Below the pieces are notes generated by a model. That model ran no database searches, had not been told where the DNA came from, and saw only the letters and a list, made by a program, of their open reading frames with translations. A stretch of DNA of 64,000 nucleotides, taken from the NCBI RefSeq assembly GCF_026540895.1, contig NZ_JALNUR010000009.1, forward strand, positions 1 through 64,000. The letters run 5' to 3'. The position numbers and the translations under genes were made by a program. Every line of letters starts with the position of its first letter. Position 1 is the first letter of the stretch. Shown here in pieces: positions 51,407 through 64,000 of the stretch. The DNA comes from Sphingomonas sp. GM_Shp_1 (GTDB taxonomy: Bacteria; Pseudomonadota; Alphaproteobacteria; Sphingomonadales; Sphingomonadaceae).

Positions 51407-51634
51407 GCGCTCCATAACCCGCTCCCCCCCACCTCCCGCCCCCCGTTCGCACTGAGCGAAGTCGAAGTGCATGGGTCCTCAATCGCCGCCGGGCACCAGG
51501 ATACTGGAAAGGCCAAAGCGTGGCCTTCGACTTCGCTCAGGCTGAACGAAGGTCGGGAATGGATTAGGGCGCTCCATAACCCGCACGCCCACCTGCTGCC
51601 CCCGTTCGCACTGAGCGAAGTCGAAGTGCACGGG
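51407..51634. repeat. Repeat-filled gap with two imperfect direct copies
   Basis: The 318-nt gap between the DUF4170 and rhomboid genes holds two copies of a roughly 66-69-nt unit (51407-51475 and 51569-51634). Both begin GCGCTCCATAACCCGC and end with a 28-nt identical block (51444-51471 and 51603-51630) containing CACTGAGCGAAGTCGAAGTG. Between them is TTCGACTTCGCTCAGGCTGA, partly the reverse complement of that block. No ORF of interest. Confidence 0.8.
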
Positions 51635-51647
51635 CATCGCCCGGCCG

Positions 51648-52286
51648 TCAGGCGTTACGATAGCGCCACAACAGCAACGGCTTGGCGAAGACCAGCCCAG
51701 CGATGAACCCGCCGATATGCGCGGCGACCGCGATCGCACCCATGCCCATACCGGCATAGCCGAGCAGCAACTGGATACCGATCCACCCCGCCGCCAGCCA
51801 CAGCACATGCGTCGTCTCGGCGGACAGCCCGGCGACGCCCTTCGTCGCGCGACGGCGACCATAGAGCAACGCATAGGCCCCGACGATCGCCGAGATCGCC
51901 CCGCTCGCGCCGATCATCGGCATGGGCGAGGCGGGATCGGGGAAATATTGCGCGATCGCCGCCGCATAGGCCCCGACGACGTACAGCACCGCAATGCCCC
52001 GCGCGCCGATGGCCCGCTCGGTCTGCGCACCGCAATAGACCAGCATGACGAGGTTGAAGGCGATATGCGCCAGCCCGCCATGGACCAGAGTCGCGGTCAG
52101 CGGGGTCAGCAGCGTCGGCACGGCGAAGCCGAAATCGGGGGGCAGCGCCGCGCCCTCGAACCGCAGGGGGATGAAACCCGCCGCGACCGCCGCATCGGGC
52201 ACCATGCCCGTGAGGATGAGGATCAGCGACACGACCGCCGTGACGGCCGCGATGGCCGTCGTCGCCCGTGCCGCTGTCCAAGTCAT
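51648..52286 (-). CDS. Rhomboid-family intramembrane serine protease
   Basis: A 212-residue, about six-segment membrane protein. The catalytic Ser is in MPMIGASGAISAIVGAYALL (GxSG) and the His in AVAAHIGGFIAGLVFA; HGGLAHIAFNLVMLVYCG gives the family HxxxN element in TM2. It cleaves transmembrane helices of unknown substrates within the inner membrane. It follows greA by 4 nt, so it is probably the last gene of a carA-carB-greA-rhomboid series. Confidence 0.92.
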   Translation of the reverse strand: MTWTAARATTAIAAVTAVVSLILILTGMVPDAAVAAGFIPLRFEGAALPPDFGFAVPTLLTPLTATLVHGGLAHIAFNLVMLVYCGAQTERAIGARGIAVLYVVGAYAAAIAQYFPDPASPMPMIGASGAISAIVGAYALLYGRRRATKGVAGLSAETTHVLWLAAGWIGIQLLLGYAGMGMGAIAVAAHIGGFIAGLVFAKPLLLWRYRNA

Positions 52287-52290
52287 CGGA

Positions 52291-52767
52291 TCAAATGAAC
52301 TCGATCTTGCTGACGACGTAATAGCGGTCGCCCGACGGCACCGTCACCTCGACCTCTTCGTCCAGCTTGCGCCCGATCAGCGCACGGCCGAGCGGCGAGT
52401 TGTAGCTGATCCGGCCGGTCTTCGCGTCCGCCTCGGTCTGGCCGACGATCTGATACTTGACCGGCTTGTCGTCCTCGTCGAGCAGCGTGACGGTCGCGCC
52501 GAACACGATCTTGTCGCCCGACAGGTCCTTCGGGTCGATGATCTGCGCGCGGCTCAGCTTGTCCTCGATATCGGCGATCGTCGCCTCGACCTGGCCCTGG
52601 CGTTCCTTGGCCGCATGATATTCGGCATTTTCCGACAGGTCGCCATGCGCGCGCGCTTCCTCGATCGCGTCGACGATCAGCGGCCGTTCCTCTTTCAGAC
52701 GCCGCAGGTCCTGGGTGAGCTTGTCATAGCCCTCCTGGAGCATCGGCATCTTTTCGACGGTCGCCAT
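52291..52767 (-). CDS. greA: Transcription elongation factor GreA
   Basis: A 158-residue GreA. N-terminal coiled coil [20 protein letters not shown], with the acidic tip [20 protein letters not shown] that enters the RNA polymerase secondary channel to stimulate cleavage of backtracked RNA. The C-terminal FKBP-like domain ends with [18 protein letters not shown]. Start: ATG at 52767 ([10 protein letters not shown]); longer in-frame starts read through a hairpin. carB lies upstream and the rhomboid gene follows. Confidence 0.97.
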   Translation of the reverse strand: MATVEKMPMLQEGYDKLTQDLRRLKEERPLIVDAIEEARAHGDLSENAEYHAAKERQGQVEATIADIEDKLSRAQIIDPKDLSGDKIVFGATVTLLDEDDKPVKYQIVGQTEADAKTGRISYNSPLGRALIGRKLDEEVEVTVPSGDRYYVVSKIEFI

Positions 52768-52802
52768 AATCTCTGTCCCCAATTCCATACGCATTCCCGG
52801 TA

Positions 52803-52835
52803 CGGACCGCCCTCCCCGAACGGGAGAGCGGTCCG
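52803..52835 (-). terminator. Hairpin between carB and greA
   Basis: CGGACCGC (52803-52810) and GCGGTCCG (52828-52835) form a perfect 8-bp outer stem, extended inside by CTCCC/GGGAG pairing. No T run follows. It may partly terminate or process the carB-greA transcript. Confidence 0.5.
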
Positions 52836-52862
52836 CCAGCACATCATGTTCTCATGTCGGGA

Positions 52863-56194
<3,332 letters not shown>

Positions 56195-56195
<1 letters not shown>

Positions 56196-56464
56196 TACTT
56201 TTCTTCCGAAGCTTGTGCGTTGCCGATGAAGCCGATCTTGTTCATCGGCACGACGGCGCTGACTTTTTTGAGCACGCACTCAATCTTGGCGAAATCGGCG
56301 TCCGGGCTTCCCCGAAACACGACCTCACGGCCCCTGAGCACCAACCAGCTGCGCGGCGCGCGGCACGCGTCGGCCATGGCGTTCAGATCCGCCTGACTCA
56401 CCTGACGCTGGGGCCGGGTCGGTTGCGCCGCGACCTGCAAGGCAAGTGCGAGCCGCAGGCTCAT
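56195..56464 (-). CDS. Small unknown ORF coupled between carA and carB
   Basis: An 89-residue protein I do not recognise. Its start overlaps the carA stop (ATGA at 56461-56464) and its stop shares one base with the carB start. It opens with a weakly hydrophobic [14 protein letters not shown], possibly a poor signal sequence, followed by a compact region with two Cys ([20 protein letters not shown] and [12 protein letters not shown]). Such tight packing suggests it is truly translated. It is not part of the known CarAB heterodimer. Possible roles are an unrelated small protein or a helper; nothing in the sequence decides. Confidence 0.75.
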
Positions 56465-57645
56465 TTCCGCAGCGACCCCACGAACCGCTCGAACAGATAG
56501 AAGCTGTCCTGCGGCCCCGGCGAGGCTTCGGGGTGATACTGGACCGAGAAGGCCGGGCGGTCGGTCAGCTCAAGCCCCGCATTCGACCCGTCGAACAGCG
56601 ACACATGCGTCTCACGCGCGTTGGCGGGCAGCGTCTCGCGCTCGACCGCGAAGCCGTGGTTCATGCTGGTGATCTCGACCAGGCCGTCGGACAGGCGCTT
56701 GACCGGGTGGTTCGCGCCGCGATGCCCCTGGTGCATCTTGGTGGTCTTGGCGCCGACCGCCAGACCCAGAAGCTGGTGGCCCAGGCAAATGCCGAACAGC
56801 GGCTTGGCCGTCTCGAGCAACTGGCGGATCACCGGCACCGCATATTCGCCCGTCGCCGCCGGATCGCCGGGGCCGTTGGACAGGAAGATGCCGTCCGGGT
56901 TCAGTGCCATCACATCCTCGAACGAGGCGGTGGCGGGGACCACCGACACCTTCGCCCCGGCCTGAACCAGGTTGCGGAAGATGTTGTGCTTGCTGCCATA
57001 ATCGATCGCGACGACGTGCGGGCGATCCTCGCCCTCCGCGCCTGCATAGCCGAAGCCCAGCCGCCACAGGCCGCCCTCGCGGGTTTCGCCCCAGCCATAA
57101 TGTAGTTCGGTCGACACATGCTTGGCAAGGTCCATGCCCTCCAGCCCCGGCCAGGCGCGCGCCTTCTCCAGCAGCGCGGCGATGTCGAATTCGCCCGAAG
57201 CCGAATGCGCGATCACGCCGTTGGGCGCTCCAGCCGCACGGATGCGGCGGGTCAGCGCGCGGGTGTCGATGCCCGCCAGGCCGATGCGGTTGTGCCGTGC
57301 CATCCAGCCCGCCAAATTCTCCACTGCGCGGAAGTTGGACGGGGCGGTCGGGTCCTCGCGGACGATCATGCCCAGCGCGTGCGGCGCGTCCGCCTCGATA
57401 TCGTCGGGGTTCGCACCGACATTGCCGATATGCGGGAAGGTGAAGGTGATGATCTGCCCGGCGAAGGACGGATCGGTCATGATCTCCTGATAGCCGGTCA
57501 TCGCGGTGTGGAAACACACCTCGCCCACGGCATCGCCCTCGACGCCGAAACCGCGCCCCCACAACACGTCTCCGTTCGCCAGAACGAGAACACCCGTGGC
57601 GCCCTCAGGCTTTTCGGGCATGGCGAATGGCTTGGCGTCGGCCAT
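56461..57645 (-). CDS. carA: Carbamoyl-phosphate synthase small subunit (glutaminase)
   Basis: A 394-residue CarA. The N-terminal domain has GRGFGVEGDAVGEVCFHTAM and TGYQEIMTDPSFAGQIITFT. The class I amidotransferase domain carries the catalytic Cys in LFGICLGHQLLGLAVGAKT, with the His/Glu in VQYHPEASPGPQDSFYLFE; VVAIDYGSKHNIFRNL and FLSNGPGDPAAT are also standard. It feeds ammonia from glutamine to CarB. First gene of the carA-ORF-carB-greA-rhomboid series; divergent from yqeY. Confidence 0.98.
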   Translation of the reverse strand: MADAKPFAMPEKPEGATGVLVLANGDVLWGRGFGVEGDAVGEVCFHTAMTGYQEIMTDPSFAGQIITFTFPHIGNVGANPDDIEADAPHALGMIVREDPTAPSNFRAVENLAGWMARHNRIGLAGIDTRALTRRIRAAGAPNGVIAHSASGEFDIAALLEKARAWPGLEGMDLAKHVSTELHYGWGETREGGLWRLGFGYAGAEGEDRPHVVAIDYGSKHNIFRNLVQAGAKVSVVPATASFEDVMALNPDGIFLSNGPGDPAATGEYAVPVIRQLLETAKPLFGICLGHQLLGLAVGAKTTKMHQGHRGANHPVKRLSDGLVEITSMNHGFAVERETLPANARETHVSLFDGSNAGLELTDRPAFSVQYHPEASPGPQDSFYLFERFVGSLRK

Positions 57646-57786
57646 GATCGGCGGGCACTCCTCATTAAAATGTCTGCAATGTCGCTAAGTGGCGTCCGCT
57701 AGACCCCGATGGCCCATCCGTCAACCGGTTCACGGAATTGCTTTGCGGCGCTATCGTCCCCGCCTTTCAGACAAGACGGACAAAAC

Positions 57787-58239
57787 ATGATTCGCGACGA
57801 CATCAAGGCCGCGCAGGTGGCCGCCATGAAGGCTGGCGACAAGGAAAGCCGCGCGGCGATCAGCCTGATCCAGGCCGCCATCAAGAACCGCGACATCGAA
57901 CTCCGCACCGGGACCGCGCCCGCCGATGACGACATGGTCGTGATCGAAGTGCTGCAGAAGATGGTCAAGCAGCGCCGCGAATCGATCGCCATGTATGAAC
58001 AGGGCGGTCGCCAGGAACTGGCTGATGCCGAGAAGGCGGAAGTGGCGGTGATCGAACGCTTCCTGCCGCAGACACTGACCGAGGAGGAGACCAAGGCCGC
58101 GATCGAGGCGATCAAGGCGGAGATCGGCGCGTCGGGAATGAAGGATATGGGTCGCGTCATGGCCGAGCTGAAGGCGCGGCATGCGGCGGTGCTGGATATG
58201 AGCAAGGCGAGCGGGTTGGTGAAGGCTTCGCTGGCGTGA
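57787..58239 (+). CDS. GatB/YqeY-domain protein
   Basis: A 150-residue YqeY protein, the helical tRNA-binding-like tail domain of GatB as a separate protein. Family features: IRDDIKAAQVAAMKAGDKES, VVIEVLQKMVKQRRESIAMY, ERFLPQTLTEEE and SGMKDMGRVMAELKARHAAV. Its function is not established; it is often found before dnaG and rpoD in alphaproteobacteria, as here. Start: ATG at 57787. Downstream DNA is interrupted by repeats and a DUF559 gene before dnaG. Confidence 0.92.
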   Translation: MIRDDIKAAQVAAMKAGDKESRAAISLIQAAIKNRDIELRTGTAPADDDMVVIEVLQKMVKQRRESIAMYEQGGRQELADAEKAEVAVIERFLPQTLTEEETKAAIEAIKAEIGASGMKDMGRVMAELKARHAAVLDMSKASGLVKASLA

Positions 58240-58261
58240 TGTGAGTTGGGGAGTTGGGGGC

Positions 58262-58783
58262 ATGGATCGTTTTGATCGCAAGCGTAGTCCCCTCCCCCAA
58301 CCCCTCCCGCCTGCGGGAGGGGAGCCTGTTTCGTTTGATGGAGAGGGCTGCCCTCCGCCAAGAGCGCATCCCCTCCCGCAGGCGGGAGGGGACCGAGGGG
58401 AGGGCCCCCGGCCTTTCCGTGAAAACCGACCGACGCGGCAGGCGCGAGAACTCCGCCTCAACCCCACCGATGCGGAGCGAAGATTGTGGCGCGCGCTATC
58501 CCGTCGTCAGGTGGCGGGGGTGCGCTTCAACCGGCAAGTCACGGTCGGTCCCTTCATCGCCGACTTCGCCGCCCGATCGGAAAAGTTGATCGTCGAAGTC
58601 GATGGCGGCCAGCATGACGCCCAAGCCGCTTATGACGAGGCCCGCACCCGCTATCTCGAAGCGCAGGGCTGGCGCGTCATCCGCTTCTGGAACAACGATG
58701 TCCTTCGCAATCTGGAAGGCGTTGTCGCGACAATCGAGCGCGCGCTCGCGGACAAGCCCTCCCCTCAGTCCAGTTTCAGGTAA
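58262..58783 (+). CDS. DUF559 (Vsr-like) endonuclease-domain protein with repeat-derived N-terminus
   Basis: About 173 residues. The C-terminal 110 are a DUF559 domain of the PD-(D/E)XK/very-short-patch type: LRLNPTDAERRLWRALSRRQ, VTVGPFIADFAARSEKLIVE, VDGGQHDAQAAYDEARTRYL, GWRVIRFWNNDVLRNLEGVV. The first 50 or so residues (SPLPQPLPPAGGEPVS, PLPQAGGDRGEGP) are translated from a palindromic repeat at 58287-58405 and are low complexity. So the original start may have been replaced, or the true start lies inside. I give ATG 58262; GTG 58241 is in frame. The last codons also enter a hairpin-rich repeat. Biological role unknown; the domain is widespread as stand-alone genes. Confidence 0.75.
   Translation: MDRFDRKRSPLPQPLPPAGGEPVSFDGEGCPPPRAHPLPQAGGDRGEGPRPFRENRPTRQARELRLNPTDAERRLWRALSRRQVAGVRFNRQVTVGPFIADFAARSEKLIVEVDGGQHDAQAAYDEARTRYLEAQGWRVIRFWNNDVLRNLEGVVATIERALADKPSPQSSFR
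58287..58405. repeat. Palindromic repeat family C, copy 1
   Basis: Two hairpins, CCCCTCCCGCCTGCGGGAGG (58301-58320, extended to 58322) and its reverse complement at 58370-58391, flanked by CCCTCCCCCAA on the left and ACCGAGGGGAGGG on the right. Same architecture as family A (hairpin, spacer, inverse hairpin) but a different sequence. It overlaps the 5-prime part of the DUF559 ORF. Confidence 0.8.
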
Positions 58784-58835
58784 ACGATGCCCCGCATCGT
58801 TTAGGTCATGCCGGGGGCATGACCGACCTGAAACT
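58772..58835. repeat. Three-hairpin cruciform
   Basis: Outer arms AGTTTCAGGT (58772-58781) and ACCTGAAACT (58826-58835) are perfect inverses and enclose two inner perfect hairpins, AAACGATGC/GCATCGTTT (58782-58802) and GGTCATGCC/GGCATGACC (58804-58824). The structure lies across the end of the DUF559 ORF and inside the left part of repeat C copy 2. Confidence 0.8.
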
Positions 58836-58931
58836 CGCCTGCGGGAGGGGAAGCGCTTGAGGCACGGACAGCCCTAACCTCACGACCCGCAAGCTCCCCT
58901 CCCGCAGGCGGGAGGGGTTGGGGGAGGGAAA
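58836..58931. repeat. Palindromic repeat family C, copy 2 (interrupted)
   Basis: CGCCTGCGGGAGGGG near 58837-58850 and the full hairpin CCCCTCCCGCAGGCGGGAGG (58896-58915, extended to 58917) followed by TTGGGGGAGGG. The left hairpin is incomplete where the three-hairpin structure joins, so the cruciform may be inserted into it. It occupies the gap before dnaG. Confidence 0.65.
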
Positions 58932-59018
58932 GCCCCGCGCGTTCGAGAGCCCCGAAACCACCTCTCCCCCTTGCCAAAACACCCCCATCCCGCTACAAAT
59001 TATAATCGCGAGGACGCC

Positions 59019-60866
59019 ATGAGCCTGACCCCGCAATTCCTTGACGAGCTTCGCGCTCGGACCAGTCTGTCGGCGCTGATCGGCAAGACGGTGAAGCTGC
59101 AAAAGGCGGGCCGGGAATATAAGGGCTGCTGCCCTTTCCATAACGAAAAGACGCCCAGCTTCTACGTCAACGACGACAAGGGCTTTTACCACTGCTTCGG
59201 CTGTTCGGCGCATGGCGATGCCATTCGCTGGATGACCGACCAGCGCGGTCTGCCCTTCATCGATGCGGTCAAGGAACTGGCGCAGGTCGCCGGGCTCGAC
59301 ATGCCCGAGCAGGACCGCCGCGCCGCGCAAAAGGCCGAGCGCGCCAAGGGCCTGCACGACGCGATGGCTGATGCCGCGTCGTGGTTCTCCGAGCAACTGG
59401 GCGGCCTGTCGGGCGGTGACGCGCGCACCCTGCTCGAACGCCGCCGGGTGACGCCCGAGACGGCACGCGCCTTCGGCCTGGGCTTTGCGCCCGACAGCCG
59501 GGGCAAGCTGAAGGCCGCACTCAAGGACTATGGCGACCCGGCGTTGATCGAATGCGGGTTGCTGATCAAGGTCGACGGCAAGGACCCGTATGACCGGTTC
59601 CGGGGTCGGTTGATGATCCCGATCCGCGACGCGCGCGGCCGGGTGATCGCGTTCGGCGGCCGGATCATCGGCGATGGCGAGCCGAAGTACCTCAACTCGC
59701 CCGACACCCCGCTCTTCGACAAGGGGCGCACCCTCTACAATCTCGACCGCGCGGCACCGGCCGTGCGCAAGTCCGGCCGCGTGCTGGTGGTCGAGGGCTA
59801 TATGGACGTGATCGCCCTGGCCCAGGCCGGGATCGCCGAGGCGGTCGCGCCACTCGGCACCGCGCTTACCGAGCATCAGCTGGAACGGCTGTGGCGGATG
59901 GTCGATGTGCCGACGCTCTGCTTCGACGGCGACGCGGCGGGGCAGAAGGCCGCGATCCGGGCCGCGCACCGCGCGCTGCCTTTGCTCCAGCCGGGGCGTA
60001 GCCTGTCCTTCGTCACCCTGCCCCAGGGCCAGGATCCCGACGATCTGGTCCAGGAAAAGGGCGCGGCGGGCTTCGAGGCGGTGCTCCAGCGCGCGACCCC
60101 GCTCAGCGACCTGCTCTGGCAGTCGGAGATTGCCCAGGCCCAGACCGACACGCCTGAGGGCCGCGCCGCGCTGAAACAGCGGCTGGAGGAACTGGCGCAG
60201 CAGATCCCGCACAAGGATCTGGCCTACGAATATAAGCGCGCGATGATGTCGCGCTATTTCGACATCTTCGGCATCCGCCGCGTCAATGCCGCGGCACTTC
60301 ACGAAGCAGTAGCTCAAGCCAATAGAAACGCTGGAAGAGGTGTAGATTACGCCATCATTCGCGCGATGCTTTTGGGCCTCATGCGCTATCCCCACGTCCT
60401 TTATCGCTACATGGACGAGATAAGCCGCCTTGACCTGAAAGATCGCTATCTTAAATCTTGGCAGCATCATCTACTCGACATAGCCGTTGAAAACCCGAGT
60501 TGGTCCAATCAAGAATCGGCTGTGGTCGAAAGCTGGATTGAACAAATTTTGGCTCAGACTGACGTCGATCCAATCGACGCCCGTAACTACACTCGCGACC
60601 TTGCTTTCACATTCTTCAGCAAAAAGAGTGACCCCGCCATCGCCGTACGCGACTTGGAAAAGGTCATCGAGGTGATGCTGGAGGAGAGCGAAACACGGCA
60701 AAACCGCGAGCGCGCGGTCGAGGCGTTCCAGGCCGACATGACCGAGGATCGCTTTGCGGAGCAAACGCGGTGTCACGCGGCACACGCGCAATCGCTGGAC
60801 CAGCTCTATCGCTGGCTGGAAGCGGCGCGCGATCTGGCGGACAAGCAAGCCGGGGAGGCCGCTTGA
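59019..60866 (+). CDS. dnaG: DNA primase
   Basis: A 615-residue DnaG. The N-terminal CHC2 zinc ribbon is clear (YKGCCPFHNEKTPSFYV, then GFYHCFGCSAHGD), followed by the core and Toprim domain (VLVVEGYMDVIALAQAGIAE, CFDGDAAGQKAAIRAAHRAL). The C-terminal helicase-binding domain is present. Start: ATG at 59019 (MSLTPQFLDEL). Residues about 426-544 (60292-60655) are encoded by DNA of clearly lower GC and different codon choice, and the usual Pro/Arg-rich linker of sphingomonad DnaG is not seen there, so this part looks replaced by recombination. It precedes rpoD by 142 nt. Confidence 0.95.
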   Translation: MSLTPQFLDELRARTSLSALIGKTVKLQKAGREYKGCCPFHNEKTPSFYVNDDKGFYHCFGCSAHGDAIRWMTDQRGLPFIDAVKELAQVAGLDMPEQDRRAAQKAERAKGLHDAMADAASWFSEQLGGLSGGDARTLLERRRVTPETARAFGLGFAPDSRGKLKAALKDYGDPALIECGLLIKVDGKDPYDRFRGRLMIPIRDARGRVIAFGGRIIGDGEPKYLNSPDTPLFDKGRTLYNLDRAAPAVRKSGRVLVVEGYMDVIALAQAGIAEAVAPLGTALTEHQLERLWRMVDVPTLCFDGDAAGQKAAIRAAHRALPLLQPGRSLSFVTLPQGQDPDDLVQEKGAAGFEAVLQRATPLSDLLWQSEIAQAQTDTPEGRAALKQRLEELAQQIPHKDLAYEYKRAMMSRYFDIFGIRRVNAAALHEAVAQANRNAGRGVDYAIIRAMLLGLMRYPHVLYRYMDEISRLDLKDRYLKSWQHHLLDIAVENPSWSNQESAVVESWIEQILAQTDVDPIDARNYTRDLAFTFFSKKSDPAIAVRDLEKVIEVMLEESETRQNRERAVEAFQADMTEDRFAEQTRCHAAHAQSLDQLYRWLEAARDLADKQAGEAA

Positions 60867-61008
60867 TACAGACCACCCCGCGCCCCATATCCGGGGCATA
60901 TTGGGCTACCCACGCCCACACTGGAAAATTACGCATGGCCCTCTCACCCGCTTGCATGATCGGCAAGCGGTGTGACAGAGGCCGGGCATTGAGACCCGAG
61001 GGCATTTG

Positions 61009-63039
<2,031 letters not shown>

Positions 63040-63069
63040 GGTCACTGGAACCGCTCAATGGAAAGGGTC

Positions 63070-63097
63070 GCCGATCGAAGGATCGGCGGCCTTTTTC
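63070..63097 (+). terminator. Rho-independent terminator of rpoD
   Basis: GCCGATC (63070-63076), loop GAAG, GATCGGC (63081-63087), then GGCCTTTTTC. Stem plus T run about 30 nt after the rpoD stop. Confidence 0.85.
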
Positions 63098-63290
63098 ATA
63101 TCCCTCATGCTCCCAATCTTCACTCCGGCGGGGGGCGGAGGTGCCGTCGCCGAGCCCCGGTCACATGACCGCCCTGCCAATAGCATCCCGGCTGCCGCCA
63201 AGAGGATGTGGTGGGTTTTCGACCTTCATAAGCGGGCCAGGAATGGCCGCCCCCTCCACAATCTTGGGCAAAGCGGGTAATCGGCACCCT

Positions 63291-63932
63291 ATGAAGTATG
63301 CGTTGCCGTTTCTCGCGCTGCTGACCGCAGCCGCGCCCGCCAATCAGAATGTCCCCCGCCCCGGCTATGTCCGGGTCCAACTCAATACCTCCGAAGGGCC
63401 GATCGTCGTCGCGCTCGACACGCGCCATGCGCCCGCGACCAGCGCCAATTTCCTGGCCTATGTCGATGACGGGCGGTTCGACGGTACGGTCTTCTACCGC
63501 GCCGCGCGCGACAAGCGGAACCCCAAGCAGGGTTTCGTCCAGGGCGGCATCCGCACCGATGCGCGCCGCATCCTGCCTCCCTTCCCGCTGGAGACCACGG
63601 CGCAGACCGGGATCAAGCATCTGGACGCCACCATCTCGATGGCGCGGGGCCAGTCGCCCAAATCGGCGGGTGGCAATTTCTTCATCACCGTCGGCCCGAC
63701 GCCGGGCATGGACGCGAGGCCAGGCTATCCGGGCTATGCCGCGTTCGGGCGCGTCGTCGCGGGCATGGATACGGTGAAGAAGATTCTCGCCAAGCCCTCG
63801 GGCGGCGGCATGGACGCGATGAAGGGGCAGATGATCCTGCAACCCGTCCGCCTGATCACCGCCAAGCGCCTGGACGGCAAGCCCAAGCCGACCGGCGAAC
63901 CCAAGGTGTGGTTGATCAATTTCGGGGGCTGA
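63291..63932 (+). CDS. Secreted cyclophilin-type peptidyl-prolyl isomerase
   Basis: A 213-residue cyclophilin with a short signal peptide (MKYALPFLALLTAAAPANQN), so probably periplasmic. Core motifs: VRVQLNTSEGPIVVALDTRH, APATSANFLAYVDDGRFDGT, GGIRTDARRI, ATISMARGQSPKSAGGNFFI (Gln/Asn of the active site), PGYAAFGRVVAGMDTVKKIL. The catalytic Arg corresponds to FYRAARDK. A C-terminal extension of about 30 residues (RLDGKPKPTGEPKVWLINFG) is less typical. It stands alone 250 nt after rpoD. That gap holds the rpoD terminator and otherwise nothing I recognise. Confidence 0.92.
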   Translation: MKYALPFLALLTAAAPANQNVPRPGYVRVQLNTSEGPIVVALDTRHAPATSANFLAYVDDGRFDGTVFYRAARDKRNPKQGFVQGGIRTDARRILPPFPLETTAQTGIKHLDATISMARGQSPKSAGGNFFITVGPTPGMDARPGYPGYAAFGRVVAGMDTVKKILAKPSGGGMDAMKGQMILQPVRLITAKRLDGKPKPTGEPKVWLINFGG

Positions 63933-64000
63933 GGCCCCTCTCCCCAGCGTTCGGCCGGAGGAGTTCAAAGGCCACGCTTCGGCTCTTACCAAGCCCTGAA
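63933..64000. other. Trailing non-coding edge
   Basis: The last 68 nt after the isomerase stop show no gene, hairpin or repeat that I can identify. Confidence 0.5.

Noticed and set aside
60292..60655. Frameshift or pseudogene in dnaG
   Set aside because: The frame is open throughout, and the flanking Toprim and C-terminal parts are intact; a recombined but functional gene is more likely.

Overview
The window is GC-rich, densely coded DNA from an alphaproteobacterium, most probably a Sphingomonas or close relative (Sphingomonadaceae). This rests on the carA-carB-greA and yqeY-dnaG-rpoD gene orders, TonB-dependent receptors next to a flavin-dependent 'tryptophan halogenase', a FadN-type beta-oxidation protein, DUF4170 and DUF2147 proteins, and abundant short GGGGAGG-type palindromic repeats. 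I saw no rRNA, tRNA, CRISPR array, transposase or prophage.

Layout. 1-1767: ECF sigma factor, FecR anti-sigma factor and the start of their TonB-dependent receptor (cut by the window edge). 1783-5234: ChbG/HpnK-type deacetylase overlapping a GT2 glycosyltransferase, with a divergent GT39-like membrane glycosyltransferase. 5311-10447: YghU-type glutathione transferase, a large unrecognised secreted protein, a second GST, and the divergent ohrR/ohr peroxide pair with two identical operators. 10521-23851: carbohydrate island with two LacI paralogues, a TonB receptor, a flavin halogenase homologue, an FAD oxidoreductase, an S9 dipeptidyl-peptidase, an MFS sugar permease and a cytoplasmic GH68 fructosidase. 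24107-35237: fatty-acid oxidation island (etfA, etfB, fadL, DUF2147, fadE, fadN, fadA; divergent fadD and a MerR regulator). 35370-40137: EmrAB-NodT efflux operon with a divergent MarR regulator. 40174-44870: response regulator and HWE-like kinase, an alpha-amino-acid-ester-hydrolase-like enzyme and a DgoR-like regulator. 45151-52286: FUSC membrane protein, GH36 alpha-galactosidase, ferredoxin-reductase-like flavoprotein, DUF4170 protein and rhomboid protease. 52291-63932: housekeeping block with greA, carB, a small coupled ORF, carA, yqeY, a DUF559 nuclease, dnaG, rpoD and a secreted cyclophilin.

How parts work together. LacI-type half-sites (GCAAA/TTTGC) recur before the TonB receptor and halogenase, before the MFS permease, and as a perfect palindrome before the distant alpha-galactosidase. 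The simplest reading is one regulon for galactosyl-sucrose (raffinose-family) or sucrose/fructan sugars: outer-membrane uptake, periplasmic alpha-galactosidase, inner-membrane permease, cytoplasmic GH68 hydrolysis.

The clearest unusual structures are a small mobile repeat inserted in another repeat with a CTAG target duplication (19842-20040), four copies of a palindromic element between genes, a lower-GC patch inside dnaG, a histidine kinase without a recognisable ATP-binding site, and an unknown 89-residue ORF coupled between carA and carB. No completely new system is proven; the best candidates are the halogenase-containing sugar regulon, the carA-ORF-carB unit and the repeat family.
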